Positions 1-10,500 of a DNA stretch of 64,000 bases are shown piece by piece. The notes under the pieces are model-generated. The model was not told where the DNA came from and searched no databases. It worked only from the letters and a program-made list of their open reading frames with translations. Made by a program: the position numbers and the translations under genes. Position 1 is the stretch's first letter. Every line of letters starts with the position of its first letter. Source of the stretch: Ochromonas danica (Eukaryota; Sar; Chrysophyceae; Chromulinales; Chromulinaceae); NCBI GenBank assembly GCA_015146655.1, contig VKHL01000049.1, positions 1 through 64,000 on the forward strand, in the 5' to 3' direction.

Positions 1-1403
1 AGCGAATCGTGTCGAGCCTTGACCAAAGGTAAGGACCACGTAAGCTCTGCGCGAACCGCATTGCTCATCATGAGACTAAGTCCAAACCCTGTAGACACTC
101 TCATCTTGCCAAAGACTGCCAATGCATTGTTGATAGGTGTTTCTTCAGATAATCCAGCAGTCTCTGACCAGCGGCCCAGACTACCTGCATTGAGGAAAGC
201 AAAGGCTCTCATTGAGGCTTGAGCTAAAGAAGGAAATGCAACAGGAACAGAGGCCACAACAACAAAGGCGGTCTTGCCGTCCCCACCCAGCGAATCTTGT
301 TGATCCACAGATCGTGGACCAGCTCCTCCGACAGCGAAACCTCGAAGAGAAAGTGGGCCTCCCAAAGAGAAGCGGTCAGTCAAATAGGTCCCTTGAGGAC
401 GGACATTGGGCTGAAGAGCGAAGAGGTGAAGCGGACAGAGAAGGCCCAGGGTAGCGCCGAACGAAAGGGTAAGACCTGGCTGTCCAAGATACCGTGGACC
501 CACAGCAAACTCATAGCGGCCTGTTATCTCAGTCTTGATAAACTCTGCTGCTCCGCGTCTAGCTCCTAGTAATGCCGCGGCAAACTCAGTGGAAGTTCTT
601 AGGAATCGACGGGGTCTGCCAGGCAGCACATCCACTGAATCATCCAGAGGTGTCCACACATGCTTGACAGAAGTCTTCACGGAAGAAGAGGCAGATGCCA
701 AGACAGCGGCACTAGCTGGGTGATATTTGCTCTGCATAATAGACTGAATATTATCGAACACAGTGGCTGATGGAGGCATCGCAGGGTGAGGCACTTCGTC
801 GCGCAACGAATACTCGAGAAACAACTGATGACTGCGATGAAGCTGAGGATGAAACTCTGCCATGAGAGTCTTCGGTGCATGTTGATAGGTCAGCCAGTGA
901 GGAATCTCTTCTTGACTGGACTTGGCTGTGAGCTCCCATCTCCCACCAGCAGCTTGCGGCAAAGAGACTTGCGCCACGTAGTCCCGATTGCCTGTAGCAC
1001 TGGTCCCAGCTGACAAACGAATATGCTCACCATAGCCAAAGGGTGAGCGAAGAGCACCTTGAATTTCACAGCCAACATCAGACTTGTCTCCACCGGTCAC
1101 GTAGGACTGGGCATTGAGATAGGGAATGCCCTTCTCCTTCACTGAGATGACCAACCTTGCTTTGATGCGACCCTCTTCCATTGAGTGTAAATTGAGTTCA
1201 GCATTGACTTCATCGAAAAGATTGGCTGCGTTCAGTCGGGTGGCGACAGAAGAGACAGTAGAGTCCATCTCGCTCATAGTGCCGCCTCGACCTTTCAGCC
1301 CACAATCCGAGAGCTCATGGGCAAAGAAAGATGTCTTTGTTCTCTTATTTCCCACAATGGCAATCTCTTGGAGATCGACTATAGCATCTGGTGGGACTTG
1401 CAT
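1..1403 (-). CDS. SAM50: Sam50/Tob55-like outer-membrane beta-barrel assembly protein (3' end outside window)
   Basis: Read on the minus strand, one uninterrupted frame of about 467 codons runs from an ATG at 1403 to the left edge. An in-frame TGA lies about ten codons upstream of the ATG, which supports this start. The N-terminus (I-V-G-N-K-R-T-K around residue 17) looks like the single POTRA domain of Sam50. Near residue 346 is DRF-LGG-----LRGF, the Omp85-family barrel signature (xRGF). In the family, Sam50 is the core of the SAM complex that inserts beta-barrel proteins into the mitochondrial outer membrane. The visible length already nearly equals the usual 470-480 residues, so only the last strand or so should be missing. 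A plastid or ER-derived Omp85 is possible, but the single short POTRA favours the mitochondrial form. It is head-to-tail with the cyclin gene, whose 3' end lies 184 bp away. Confidence 0.82.
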   Translation of the reverse strand, partial: MQVPPDAIVDLQEIAIVGNKRTKTSFFAHELSDCGLKGRGGTMSEMDSTVSSVATRLNAANLFDEVNAELNLHSMEEGRIKARLVISVKEKGIPYLNAQSYVTGGDKSDVGCEIQGALRSPFGYGEHIRLSAGTSATGNRDYVAQVSLPQAAGGRWELTAKSSQEEIPHWLTYQHAPKTLMAEFHPQLHRSHQLFLEYSLRDEVPHPAMPPSATVFDNIQSIMQSKYHPASAAVLASASSSVKTSVKHVWTPLDDSVDVLPGRPRRFLRTSTEFAAALLGARRGAAEFIKTEITGRYEFAVGPRYLGQPGLTLSFGATLGLLCPLHLFALQPNVRPQGTYLTDRFSLGGPLSLRGFAVGGAGPRSVDQQDSLGGDGKTAFVVVASVPVAFPSLAQASMRAFAFLNAGSLGRWSETAGLSEETPINNALAVFGKMRVSTGFGLSLMMSNAVRAELTWSLPLVKARHDS

Positions 1404-1587
1404 CTCGACAGATGATGATCCTCTTCTGTCTCAAGCAAACAAACCAAAACCTTTAACTTAATAGGAATAATATGTTGCCAGAGGCAAGGACTAAAGGTTA
1501 CAGTACAAATTAAAAGTAAGATGCGTGTTTTACACAACTTGAGACAATATTGCTCATAATGCTTTTCAGACAAACCACTCGCTCTCC

Positions 1588-2797
1588 TTAAGGGAAAGCC
1601 AGGTTCAATTTGGCTACCCCTCCAAACTTGGTACTGCTATACTTGCGGTGGACGGCTTGCTGCTGGTTGCTGGGATTGGAGATTGCTTGCTTCAGCTCTT
1701 GGGCGCAAGATGAGAGGTCTGCTTCATCATAGCCTGAGTACTTCAAGAGAGTGGGGCTCCAAGGATGTCTTCGGAGAGTTGTTCTAGCCACCATTACAGC
1801 AGTCGCGGCAATTTGAGAAGGAAAGAAGCGAAGCATAGAATACTCTTGCAGGCATCTCTCTGTAAGGTAACAAGAGAGCTGCACCATGGATCGGTCAGCA
1901 TGGGCAGCCTTCAGAAACCTGCAGAGGAAGGAATGGATGGTGGGCAAGGTGAAGCGATAGTCTAGGGTGGTGAGAATCTCAGCCTCCATCTCGAGGATCT
2001 CCTGCTTGCTATAAGCGTTGTCGGTAATGTAGACTAGCTCCTTGAGCTCGGGAGGATAGATCTCCTCGTACTTCGCAGCCACCTAGTGAGAGAAGAGCAA
2101 GATAAGCTCTGCAAGTAAGCTACTGGTATTGGTATAGATTCAGAGCTTAGGGTAATACTCACCAACAAGGAAGCTACTCCCACTAGCTGCAGCTTGGACC
2201 TTCGCACAGTCTTGAGCGACAGATAACGGTCAATGACTTGGATTGTGATGTAGAGAGACTCTGGGACCATCTTGAACTTCAGATGCACTTCCACCTACAC
2301 GAGAAGAAGAAGAAGATGAGCAACAGAGAGCGACAAGGAGTTAGTTAGTTAATGAGTTGATGAGTTAGTTAGTGAGAGGTGCAATGATGAAAGAGAGAAG
2401 CGAGACTCACCAGCCAGTCCACTAAGATGGTACGCATCTTCTCATTGATGAACTCTTGGCCAGCCATGTAGGCTGGATTGACATGGTTGGCTCTCTCGAG
2501 GCTGCAGTAATGGTCATAGATTTCGTTGACGTAGGCAGTCACCAGCAGAGGATTACCGTGGTCTCGACTGTCAATGTCGTCCACCTCCCTCTGCATATAG
2601 GAGCGATCAGAGACATTCTCAGCGAGTGGGGGAGGCTGAGGGGGGAGGGAAGAGGATCGCTCAGCCGTGGATCCTCTCGAAGGAGCACCAAGAGCAGAAG
2701 CCGAGCGAAGTGCTGGGGGCTTCTGGACGAGGGTATCATCGGTGTTGACATGACTGTTGTTGGTGATATCACCCAGCACTCTTCTCCTGTTCATCAT
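1588..2797 (-). CDS. B-type (mitotic) cyclin
   Basis: Three exons on the minus strand (2797-2411, 2294-2163, 2082-1588) join at GT-AG borders, all in phase 0, to give 337 residues. Residues 5-13 (RRVLGDITN) are a textbook destruction box, the degron read by the anaphase-promoting complex. The cyclin box begins with MRTILVDWL (the MRxILVDWL motif of A/B cyclins) and continues with the KYEEIYPPEL segment of helix 5. The C-terminal cyclin fold follows (YLTERCLQEYSM, PSQIAATAVM). Mitotic cyclins bind and activate CDK1 and are destroyed at anaphase. The protein is shorter than animal cyclin B (about 430 residues) because the N-terminal region is brief. Cyclin A is the main alternative; the D-box placement and the short N-terminus fit B-type better. 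Confidence 0.9.
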
Positions 2798-3179
2798 CTT
2801 TGTCTTGTGTTTTTAGGTGGGAGATTGGACGAGAGATGCCTTGCTTGTGAAGAAGGAAGGCACGGCTGCGGGTGATTTCAGCGATAACGGCTATCTCGCC
2901 CCACGCAAACATCATTCTCCCGCGCATCACAGTAATCGTTGCCACAACTCATTCGGATTTTCTGTTTTCTGTCTCGCATGTTATATGAATTGCTTTTGGC
3001 TCAGAGTATTGTGTGAGAGAATTAGCAGTCAAATGCTTCAGAGTGATCCTGTTAGTGAAAGCCGACTCCTCTCCAGTATGTCACTGCTACTTATTTTGCT
3101 GGAGGACAGCAGGGCTTTTCATCATCAAAGCAATTGTCGCATGGGCGTTATTTATCACCATAGATGACCACTCATTACT
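2798..3179. other. Intergenic, likely cyclin promoter
   Basis: No convincing gene is seen. The part next to 2797 must hold the cyclin gene's 5' region. No TATA box or repeat stands out. Confidence 0.4.
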
Positions 3180-3473
3180 TTAATCCATTGTTGTTAAACC
3201 TACTAGCTCCTCACTTGGTCCAAGGTTGTGTCTAGACACAAGTTGAGAAGGACAGAGTTGGAAAGGTATGCGCCAGGAAAAGAAGGCCTTCCTCGTGTGC
3301 TTATCACTACTGAAAGATACCTCATCATACCTGTCAGGTGTAAGTCCTTCTAGTAAAGTTTGGACTTGATCTTGTTCTGAAGGATATGATGGGGTGTCTT
3401 TGAGTAGTGATAGGCACCCATTGAACTCCACGAGGTAGGACCACACCTTGTCTATGGAGAATTCCCAGGAGCC
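3180..3473 (-). mobile_element. Gag-like fossil of an LTR retroelement
   Basis: A minus-strand frame of about 98 codons has the pattern of a Copia/UBN2-type Gag segment: W-x-Y-L-V-E-F-N-x-C, then SEQDQVQTLLEGLTPDRYDEV, close to the DQV--LL-GLP--Y motif of such Gag proteins. It is a short isolated piece with no protease, integrase or reverse transcriptase around it, so it is a broken remnant. The adjacent inverted repeat (3634-3924) may belong to the same old insertion. The family call rests on this one motif and is tentative. Confidence 0.45.
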
Positions 3474-3633
3474 TAAGTCTCATTGGTATGTTTTAGTGAG
3501 GTTGCCTTGAACTTTACCTTTGATCACCAGAAGGAGGAGGTGGGTTGTACGGTATTGTTAGTTGGGTAATTGCTTTGAGTAGCAGTGACTTGTGTCATGA
3601 CAACAACTGGGCTGGGTTATGCTTGGACTCTAG

Positions 3634-3924
3634 ATCATTTGTTGATTTTGGAGAGACCCAGATCGTTTTCTTTCCTACCCTGATCTTTGTATAACTAAAC
3701 TGATAGACACTTGTATGATGTACTAGTTAGATTTTAACATACTAGTATTATTAAACGTTGAAATCCAACAATGGTGACTGTGAAACCTTAATTTTAATTA
3801 ACAACTGAATCATCCAAGTTTCTATGACTATAGTTATACAAAGATCAATCTTCAATAAGAAGAATGAGGTAAGGGTAGGATAGAAAATTGACCAAACACA
3901 GTCTCTCCAAAATCAAATAATGAT
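3634..3924. repeat. Imperfect inverted repeat (about 64 and 93 bp arms, 134 bp loop)
   Basis: The left arm, 3634-3697, contains TTGATTTTGGAGAGAC and TGATCTTTGTATAACT. It matches the reverse complement of 3832-3924, which carries an extra stretch of about 30 bp between the two blocks. The loop contains a TGAAATCCAAC word that recurs as a direct copy near 3986. The structure suggests two inverted copies of a terminal repeat or a decayed foldback element. Confidence 0.65.
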
Positions 3925-4366
3925 TACAGTGCGTGCGAGAGACCCTATTGATGTCCAACACCATCATAAACAGATAATCTACTGTAATGAATGAAATCCA
4001 ACGAATACGAAATCCAAATCCAGCGAACCAGAGTTATCCTAAGAGATTCCGTTGGAGCTAACTAGTGCCCACCTTTACGAAGACTTCACACATACACACT
4101 ACTGATATCGATATGCGGAAAACAACTGACAGCATTTATCCTTTAGGATCAGGCCATTGTCTTTTGATTCACATTATATGTAAGCCTAGTTACTTTGGAA
4201 GAAATGCAAGATCCCCACAAGAGGTACGAGAGAGAAGTTGAGGGGCGGACCCGTTAGGTTAGAGTGTTAATTAAATTCTGCACAGTCGTATGCTAGGCAA
4301 GCCAACAGAGCACACGGATTAGAAGGTCAGGTCTCATACTAGTCACAGAGTATACAAGAGTCGTCT
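3925..4366. other. Intergenic, no gene seen
   Basis: No open frame has protein-like character. It includes the 3' flank of the light-harvesting gene. Confidence 0.4.
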
Positions 4367-5030
4367 TTAGAAAGAGAGACTGGGCTGTCCGTCGAGGACG
4401 AGGTTCTGCACAATGAGGCCAATGATGGCAACCATTGCGAGGCGGCCGTTCTTAACCTCCTTGACCTTCAAGTCTCGCACTTGGGCGGGGCTCTTACCCT
4501 TGAGTTGGTTAAGAGGATCGAAGCCAAGGTCACCTGGAGATATCATCAGCATAATCCGCTCATCAGATCAGGTATTTGAGGAAGTGATTCATGGAGTCCT
4601 TACCAGCGGTCTGGCCATGGAAGGTCTTTTCCCAGGTAGCCAGTTCAATGATACCCATGCCCACCAAGAGCTGCAGGTTAACAGGATAGCCAACAGCACC
4701 CACCGCCTTGAGAGGGTCAGCCTCACCATTGAAGATATGGACATACTGCTGGAAGATGAAGCCCACGACAGCGAGCATGGCGACACGTCCATGCTTCAGC
4801 TCAGAGGCAGTCACATAATCCAAGTTGTTCACGTTCTCTGTGAGGCGAAGAGGGTCGAAGCCGAAGTCACCAGGGATGGTGCCATCTAACTTCTGGGGTC
4901 TGTCAAGGAAAGGCAAGGCCTTGGATTTCTCCGCCTGCAAGGCCATGGAAGACACTCTGGCCGAGGCAGGATGGAAAGTAAAGGCCACAGCAGAAGAAGC
5001 CAAGAGAAGTCCCAATAAGAGCTTGAACAT
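4367..5030 (-). CDS. Fucoxanthin-chlorophyll a/c type light-harvesting protein
   Basis: Two minus-strand exons, 5030-4604 and 4533-4367 (GT-AG, phase 1), give 197 residues. The leader MFKLLLGLLLASSAVAFTF is a signal peptide followed by an AVA-F motif, the ochrophyte bipartite plastid-import signal. The mature part has two matching helices: DFGFDPL followed by ELKHGRVAMLAVVGF (helix 1, with chlorophyll-ligating E and R) and GDLGFDPL followed by EVKNGRLAMVAIIG (helix 3). Family members bind chlorophylls a/c and fucoxanthin in the thylakoid and pass excitation to the photosystems. Length and motifs are typical. Which subgroup (Lhcf, Lhcr, Lhcx) cannot be decided here. It is divergent from the coiled-coil gene starting at 5278. 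This gene is the main evidence for the organism's lineage. Confidence 0.93.
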
Positions 5031-5277
5031 GTCTGAGAAATAGCAGATAGTTGAGATTAATTTCACTAAAAGGCAAGTCTGCTGCAGCAGCACTTGGATC
5101 TCCCTTCAAGCCTCACCACTTACTACTTTTACCTCCCTGGCGCAATCATTTTACCCTTAGTAATACCTTGTTTTACCTTATTTTCCCCTTCAAGGTTTCG
5201 TCATATTGTTGGGTGAAAGAAACGGTACAGTACAGTATAAGTACCAGCCAGACCAGACCAATAATACGAAGAGCGAT
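5031..5277. promoter_or_regulatory. Shared divergent promoter region
   Basis: This 247-bp region separates the start codons of the light-harvesting gene (minus) and the coiled-coil gene (plus), so it should hold both promoters. No element was recognised with confidence. Confidence 0.45.
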
Positions 5278-5781
5278 ATGATAAAGCAAAACAGTGGTGG
5301 TGGTGGCGGTGCAGTATTCGGCAAGCCTTCTCGTCCTTCACTCCATAATAACGAGCATGGGAGTTCTTCCATAACAGCAGGGAAAGGATCATCATCATCA
5401 TCAGATGGTGGTGGGGTGGAGGGCAACCTCCCAACACAGCAAAAACTACCCAATAAAGCGGAGGCTAAAATCAAGCTGATCCAAATGGAAATAGCTGAAA
5501 AAGAGGCGTGTAATGTATTGCAGTCTCTTTGCTTGGATGCCGCCATGCTATTGCCTTGTGCCGAGCAGCCAGCAGTGGAAGTGGTCGACCTGCTCTCTGG
5601 AGTACTTCTGCTTGGCAACTTCTGTAAGCGAATTGGATATGAGAAAGAGAGTCTTGAAAAGCGTATGGCTGGGCTAATCAAGGATCACGAAGAAGTCTTA
5701 AAGGACAAGAAATCGATGGTAAGGATTTGAACCGTTTGATTTGAATTGATTGATTGTTGATTGTGTTGTTGATTGTGCTGC

Positions 5782-5857
<76 letters not shown>

Positions 5858-5859
5858 GC

Positions 5860-5902
<43 letters not shown>

Positions 5903-5910
5903 GCTGTTGC

Positions 5911-5941
<31 letters not shown>

Positions 5942-7250
5942 GCTGTTGTTGTTGTTGTTGTCAATGATGCCACAGATCGACCAGTTAGAACAAGTCATTC
6001 TACGACTACAAGATGAGAATATTCGATTAAGTGATCAAGTCGCTGAATTAAATGTCAAACATAGTCAGAAAGTGGCAGCCATGTCACGAGAGATTTTCTC
6101 TCAACGAGAGAAATTTGAAGAACTCAAAGCAGAGAAAGTTAAAATAGAAACCAAGTTGCAATTCCAAGAACGAAAGTTGATGGATATACCTCGTTTAGAG
6201 GAAGGTTATCTCCGCCAAGCACGTGGATATGTTCGTCAGGCAGAGATGGCCAACACGATGAACAAGATTGAATGGAAGAAAGTAGAAGAAGAGGCTAAAC
6301 TTTGTCAGTTTTGGAAAGGTAAGGCGAAAGCCTTGGAAGAAACAACGGAAGAAATGAAAGCAGAGATTGAGAATCTGACTAATCAAGTTCGTATGAACTT
6401 TACCAAATACCAGCAAGTTAGTCAAGTCTTGGCTAATATGAAGTCGAAAGGCAAGAGCTTCAATAGCTTGTTAGCAAAACATCAAACAGCATCTGGTCTG
6501 GCGAAGCAGCAACAGCAGTCTAAGCAAGCACGACCAACTTCTGCTCCAGCTCTGCGCAAAGTCTCTTCCAATCAGACTACCTTGGGAAGAAGACCTTCTT
6601 CTTCTGCCACGTTGTTCTTATCGATTGATCAAGAAATAGCAGCAACAGGAGATAGTAACAACAGGAGTGGTAGTAGAGAAGCGTGGGGGATTGCTACAGG
6701 TGATAGTATAGATCCTGAAGATCTCGGCATGCGTCGAGCAGCCTCAACCACAGCGTTTCTGGGCAGTGATTTAGAGACTAAATTGCGCAATGAGATCGCC
6801 AAGTTGAGAGAGCAGCTTGAAGAGAAAAGCCAGCACGTTCTGCGACTCTCTCAGAAGCTGAGTCAAGCTCGAGCTTACCCACTCGCGTCAGTATCAATCA
6901 ATGCTACAAGGAGATCAACTAGTGGAGGAGGGCCTAATAGATCAAGCGGAAGAAAAGGTTGGCGAGAAGGGTTGGCAAGGGAGGAAATGGAAGAAGATGA
7001 TGATCAAGACTCTCTTCCTGATTTAGATACTCTTCAAGCAGCAGAGAAACGAAATGCATTAGAGGGTTATGATGATTTGGAATTAACGATTGAAGAAGAG
7101 CAAGAAGAGGCACGACTCCAAGAAGATCGGATAGCGAAAGCCTTGGCAATACAGCGAGATTACAATGATCGAGTGAAGAAGACTCGCGCATCTAATCCTC
7201 CACATATTGCTGCTATTCGCAATTCTAAAAGTTTTGTACAGGACATTTAA
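5278..7250 (+). CDS. Coiled-coil protein, unrecognised
   Basis: Exon 1 (5278-5718) and exon 2 (5976-7250) join at GTAAGG/CACAG in phase 0 to give 571 residues. The first ATG is at 5278. The frame is open further upstream but has no ATG there. The N-terminus is low complexity (poly-Gly, poly-Ser), followed by a helical block and a long coiled coil through about residue 330 (for example LEQVILRLQDENIRLSDQV and EEMKAEIENLTNQV). After this come a Ser/Arg-rich region with a RPTSAP motif and an acidic C-terminal helix. RPxSAP-type motifs occur in flagellar proteins, but that is only a hint. The intron consists largely of a TTG microsatellite. No catalytic motif was seen and no function is assigned. 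Confidence 0.75.
5779..5960. repeat. (TTG/GTT)n microsatellite inside an intron
   Basis: About 60 near-perfect GTT units with a few GCT interruptions fill most of the 257-bp intron. Read through, it would encode poly-Leu, poly-Val or poly-Cys depending on frame, but clear splice sites flank it. Confidence 0.95.
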
Positions 7251-7532
7251 CGATCGCTGTTGTTAACTAACGAATAGGACATCATCATCATCATGTTGAG
7301 GTAGACTATGTTCACAACCATTACATTACAGTACAATCAGTTCCAATGCGCACGCTTTCTGTATATAGTCTAGTAGACACCACAACAATAACAACAACAA
7401 CAGTGTAACTCCCGTTAATAAACAGGGCAACAACTCGACTTGACTTGACTTGACTTCAATTTCTTCTCAACAACTGCTCCATGTCGTTTAGGTCTTAGTC
7501 TGTCTAGTAGTAGGTCTATACCTCTAGGTATA

Positions 7533-10500
7533 CTATGCCTTTGTTGTTGTTGCAGTCTCTGCTGTGTTAAGGAAGTCACTAGGATTATTCACCAAAGCTT
7601 GTTGTTGACTATCTGCTATGAAAGAGATTCGAAATCCCAAGTTTTGAACCATTTTCTCTGCCTTATTCACCATAACATCACTTGCATGCCAAATATCCTC
7701 CGGATATGGTTGAGCAAGTACAAGAGACATAAGTGACATGCGTGTAGCAATAGAAGGTTCACATCCTTGTAATTGAATACCTTTCCCTGAGAAATACAAT
7801 AATGACAACAAACCTGTCTTTGGTAGAGTGTTTTCATCATACCATGAGACAGGTAGCTTCCATTCTGGATCATATGGTGGATCATTAATAGCAGGTCGAT
7901 AAGATTGCTCTTGCCATGTTGGTCCAGGCTCAACATAATTCAACGTAATCAACATTCTAGCTACTTGTCTTTCTTCTCGACGAGATAGATCTAACATAAT
8001 GTAACCTTCAGGTTTAAGTGGATTCCATACATTAAGCCATCCTAATCGAAAGAGTAACATAGCAATCTCATAATTCTCTAGTTCTTTTAGTACATATTCA
8101 AAGTTAACAAGATCAGTAATTCGAGAGAATAAGGATATTATTAACTCTACACGATATGTTCCATAATCTGATAATTTCAATTGTCCAAAGGGAAATCGTT
8201 CAACAATTGATCCCACTTGAGCAGATGTTAGATAACGACCTGCTAAGACTGTTTCAAGTGCATCTAAGATACGAATAGCGATTAGACTACGTTCCATTGT
8301 AACATTTTGAAGCATTTCTTTAATATGATGACCATAAACATCCATCGTTGTTACCTCTAATTAAATTAAATGGTCATCAAAGGTTAGTTTAATAGAGATG
8401 ATATGCTAAGGGGGGGGGGGGGGGGGGGGGCTTACCTCCAAGTTCTGCTTCGTTTACAGGATTCTCAGGTATTCTGAAGAGTTTGTCTTGATTATTTAAA
8501 ATCTCTTCTACACTTTGAAAAGGTGCTGGTTTAGTTCCTCCTCCTCCTCCACCACCAGGTGTTGACGCTTCGGTGTTTGTACTAGTCGTTGAGTCCATAC
8601 TATCCACAGAGCTAGCACTGCTAGCTGTACTGCGTCGAATGGATCTCCTCATCACACTGCCATTATTCATTGCTCGACGATTACCAAGTCGTATTTGCCC
8701 TCCTCCTGCTCCACCTGCTAGAGCTGCTAACTTACGTAATCGTCGCTTACCAACCAACACAGATGCTTCTTCTTTACCAACATCGATATGATAGGCTCGT
8801 GAGCTACGAGTAGAAGGAAGAGTATCATAGAAGACTTCTAATTGAACTGCAATCTCTTTCGCTGCATTTTGACCAATTTCCCAACGTTTACTTCCTGTTC
8901 CTTTACTTGCTGCACGACCTTCAGATCGATTTTGATTAATTTTTGAAAACATACGCATTCGTTTAGATTCATCTACCATACCTAATGTAGCTAATAAACG
9001 GAAAAGTCGAAAATTAGAAATCTCCTTTTCTTGTAGAGATAATTCTAATAATGCAACAAAGTCAAATTCTAAATGTCCTTTATCTGGTAGATTACTTAAC
9101 CATTCTTCATTCATAACAACGCGTTTATTCTCATAGAAAGTGTTTCGAAAAGACTGAAAAGTCCCGTCTTGACTGGTATCTCCTCGTTCTGCTTGTTTTC
9201 GCTTGTCAGCACAAAACAATGACAATTGAGTGAGACGAGTCAGAGCTTCACGATCACGTTCTTCTGCAAGATTTAATCGATAAAATGCATTAGGAATACC
9301 AATGAAGATACGATATAAAGGTCCTAAGAGGACTTTAAGTGCTTGAATTTGTTCAAATTGATGATTGGTGACATAAGCAATTAGCATACGCGCATCTAAT
9401 GGAGTTGCCATATGAGGTAACACTTTGAGAAGAACCTGCAGAACTGTACCATTCTCTTTGAGCATGGCTTGGAAAAACGCTTGAGCCTCATTGATAGTCC
9501 AGCGATTGCTCGATAACGCTAACTCAATCAACGTGCTACCATCAGGGACCTCTTTGGATGCATTCAATAAAGACTCCACCTGCTTGGAAGAGAGGATTTG
9601 AATGAACTTGTTCCCAGGTCCACTAATTCCACTACCTTGCTGCCGGTTCTCAACTGCCATTACCATGAAGCCAGTGTTAGGAGGTAAGTAGGGAAGAGGG
9701 GCAGTAGTAGAGGAAGTGGTAGAGGTAGATGGTTTTTGATTGGCGTCATAGATATATTTGATAGAAGAAGAACCACTAATCTCATTTTCCATCATTGCCT
9801 TGACATCTAATAGAAATCCTACAAACTCATCTTCTTCAACTCGTCCAGAATGGTCAGTATCATAAATAGAAAGAAGTTTATCAACCCATGCCCAAGAATC
9901 ATCTAGACCAAGTTGATCAAGAATTGATATGAGTTCTTCTCTATCAAGAGAACCACTTCCATCACGATCAAATTGTTCAAACAATCGATTGGCTGTCTCT
10001 CGAAATAGATCACGAGCAGTATCTGTTGAAATGTGTAACATATTACTATCTAACTCATTCGTTGGATCCAAGGCAGTTGCTTTGGATGCAATCTCAGCAC
10101 GAATCTCAATTCCTCCCGTCACCGCAGAGCCAACTTCAGCATCAGAGGCAGTTTGAGCCTCACTTTCATTATCAAACCAACGAAACTTTATGATGACTAA
10201 TTCAGGATCTCTAGCCACAATTCTTGTCAACTCTATACAGACAGCTCGATCATAAGGTTTAGATAAATCGAGTAAATAGTCGCCGATAGGTTGATTTGGT
10301 TGGAACCATGCAGTAGCATCTTTCAAACGTACTGAGGAGTTCTTAATATCAACTTTGACACGATGACCGTATGAGATGTTTAGAGCTAACACTGCTCTTG
10401 CTCCTTCTTCTCCTATAGGATTACCTGAGAGATCGACTGTATGGAGACTCTCACAGGATTTAATCCCTGATAATATAACATAACAAGGTCTTGCAGTCAG

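Noticed and set aside
1-1461. Several plus-strand open frames at the left edge
   Set aside because: They are antisense to the Sam50 frame, which has the Omp85 signature and runs uninterrupted to the edge.
5754-5975. Poly-Leu, poly-Val and poly-Cys open frames
   Set aside because: They are readings of the TTG repeat, which lies inside an intron with good GT-AG sites; joining the flanking exons gives one continuous coiled-coil protein.
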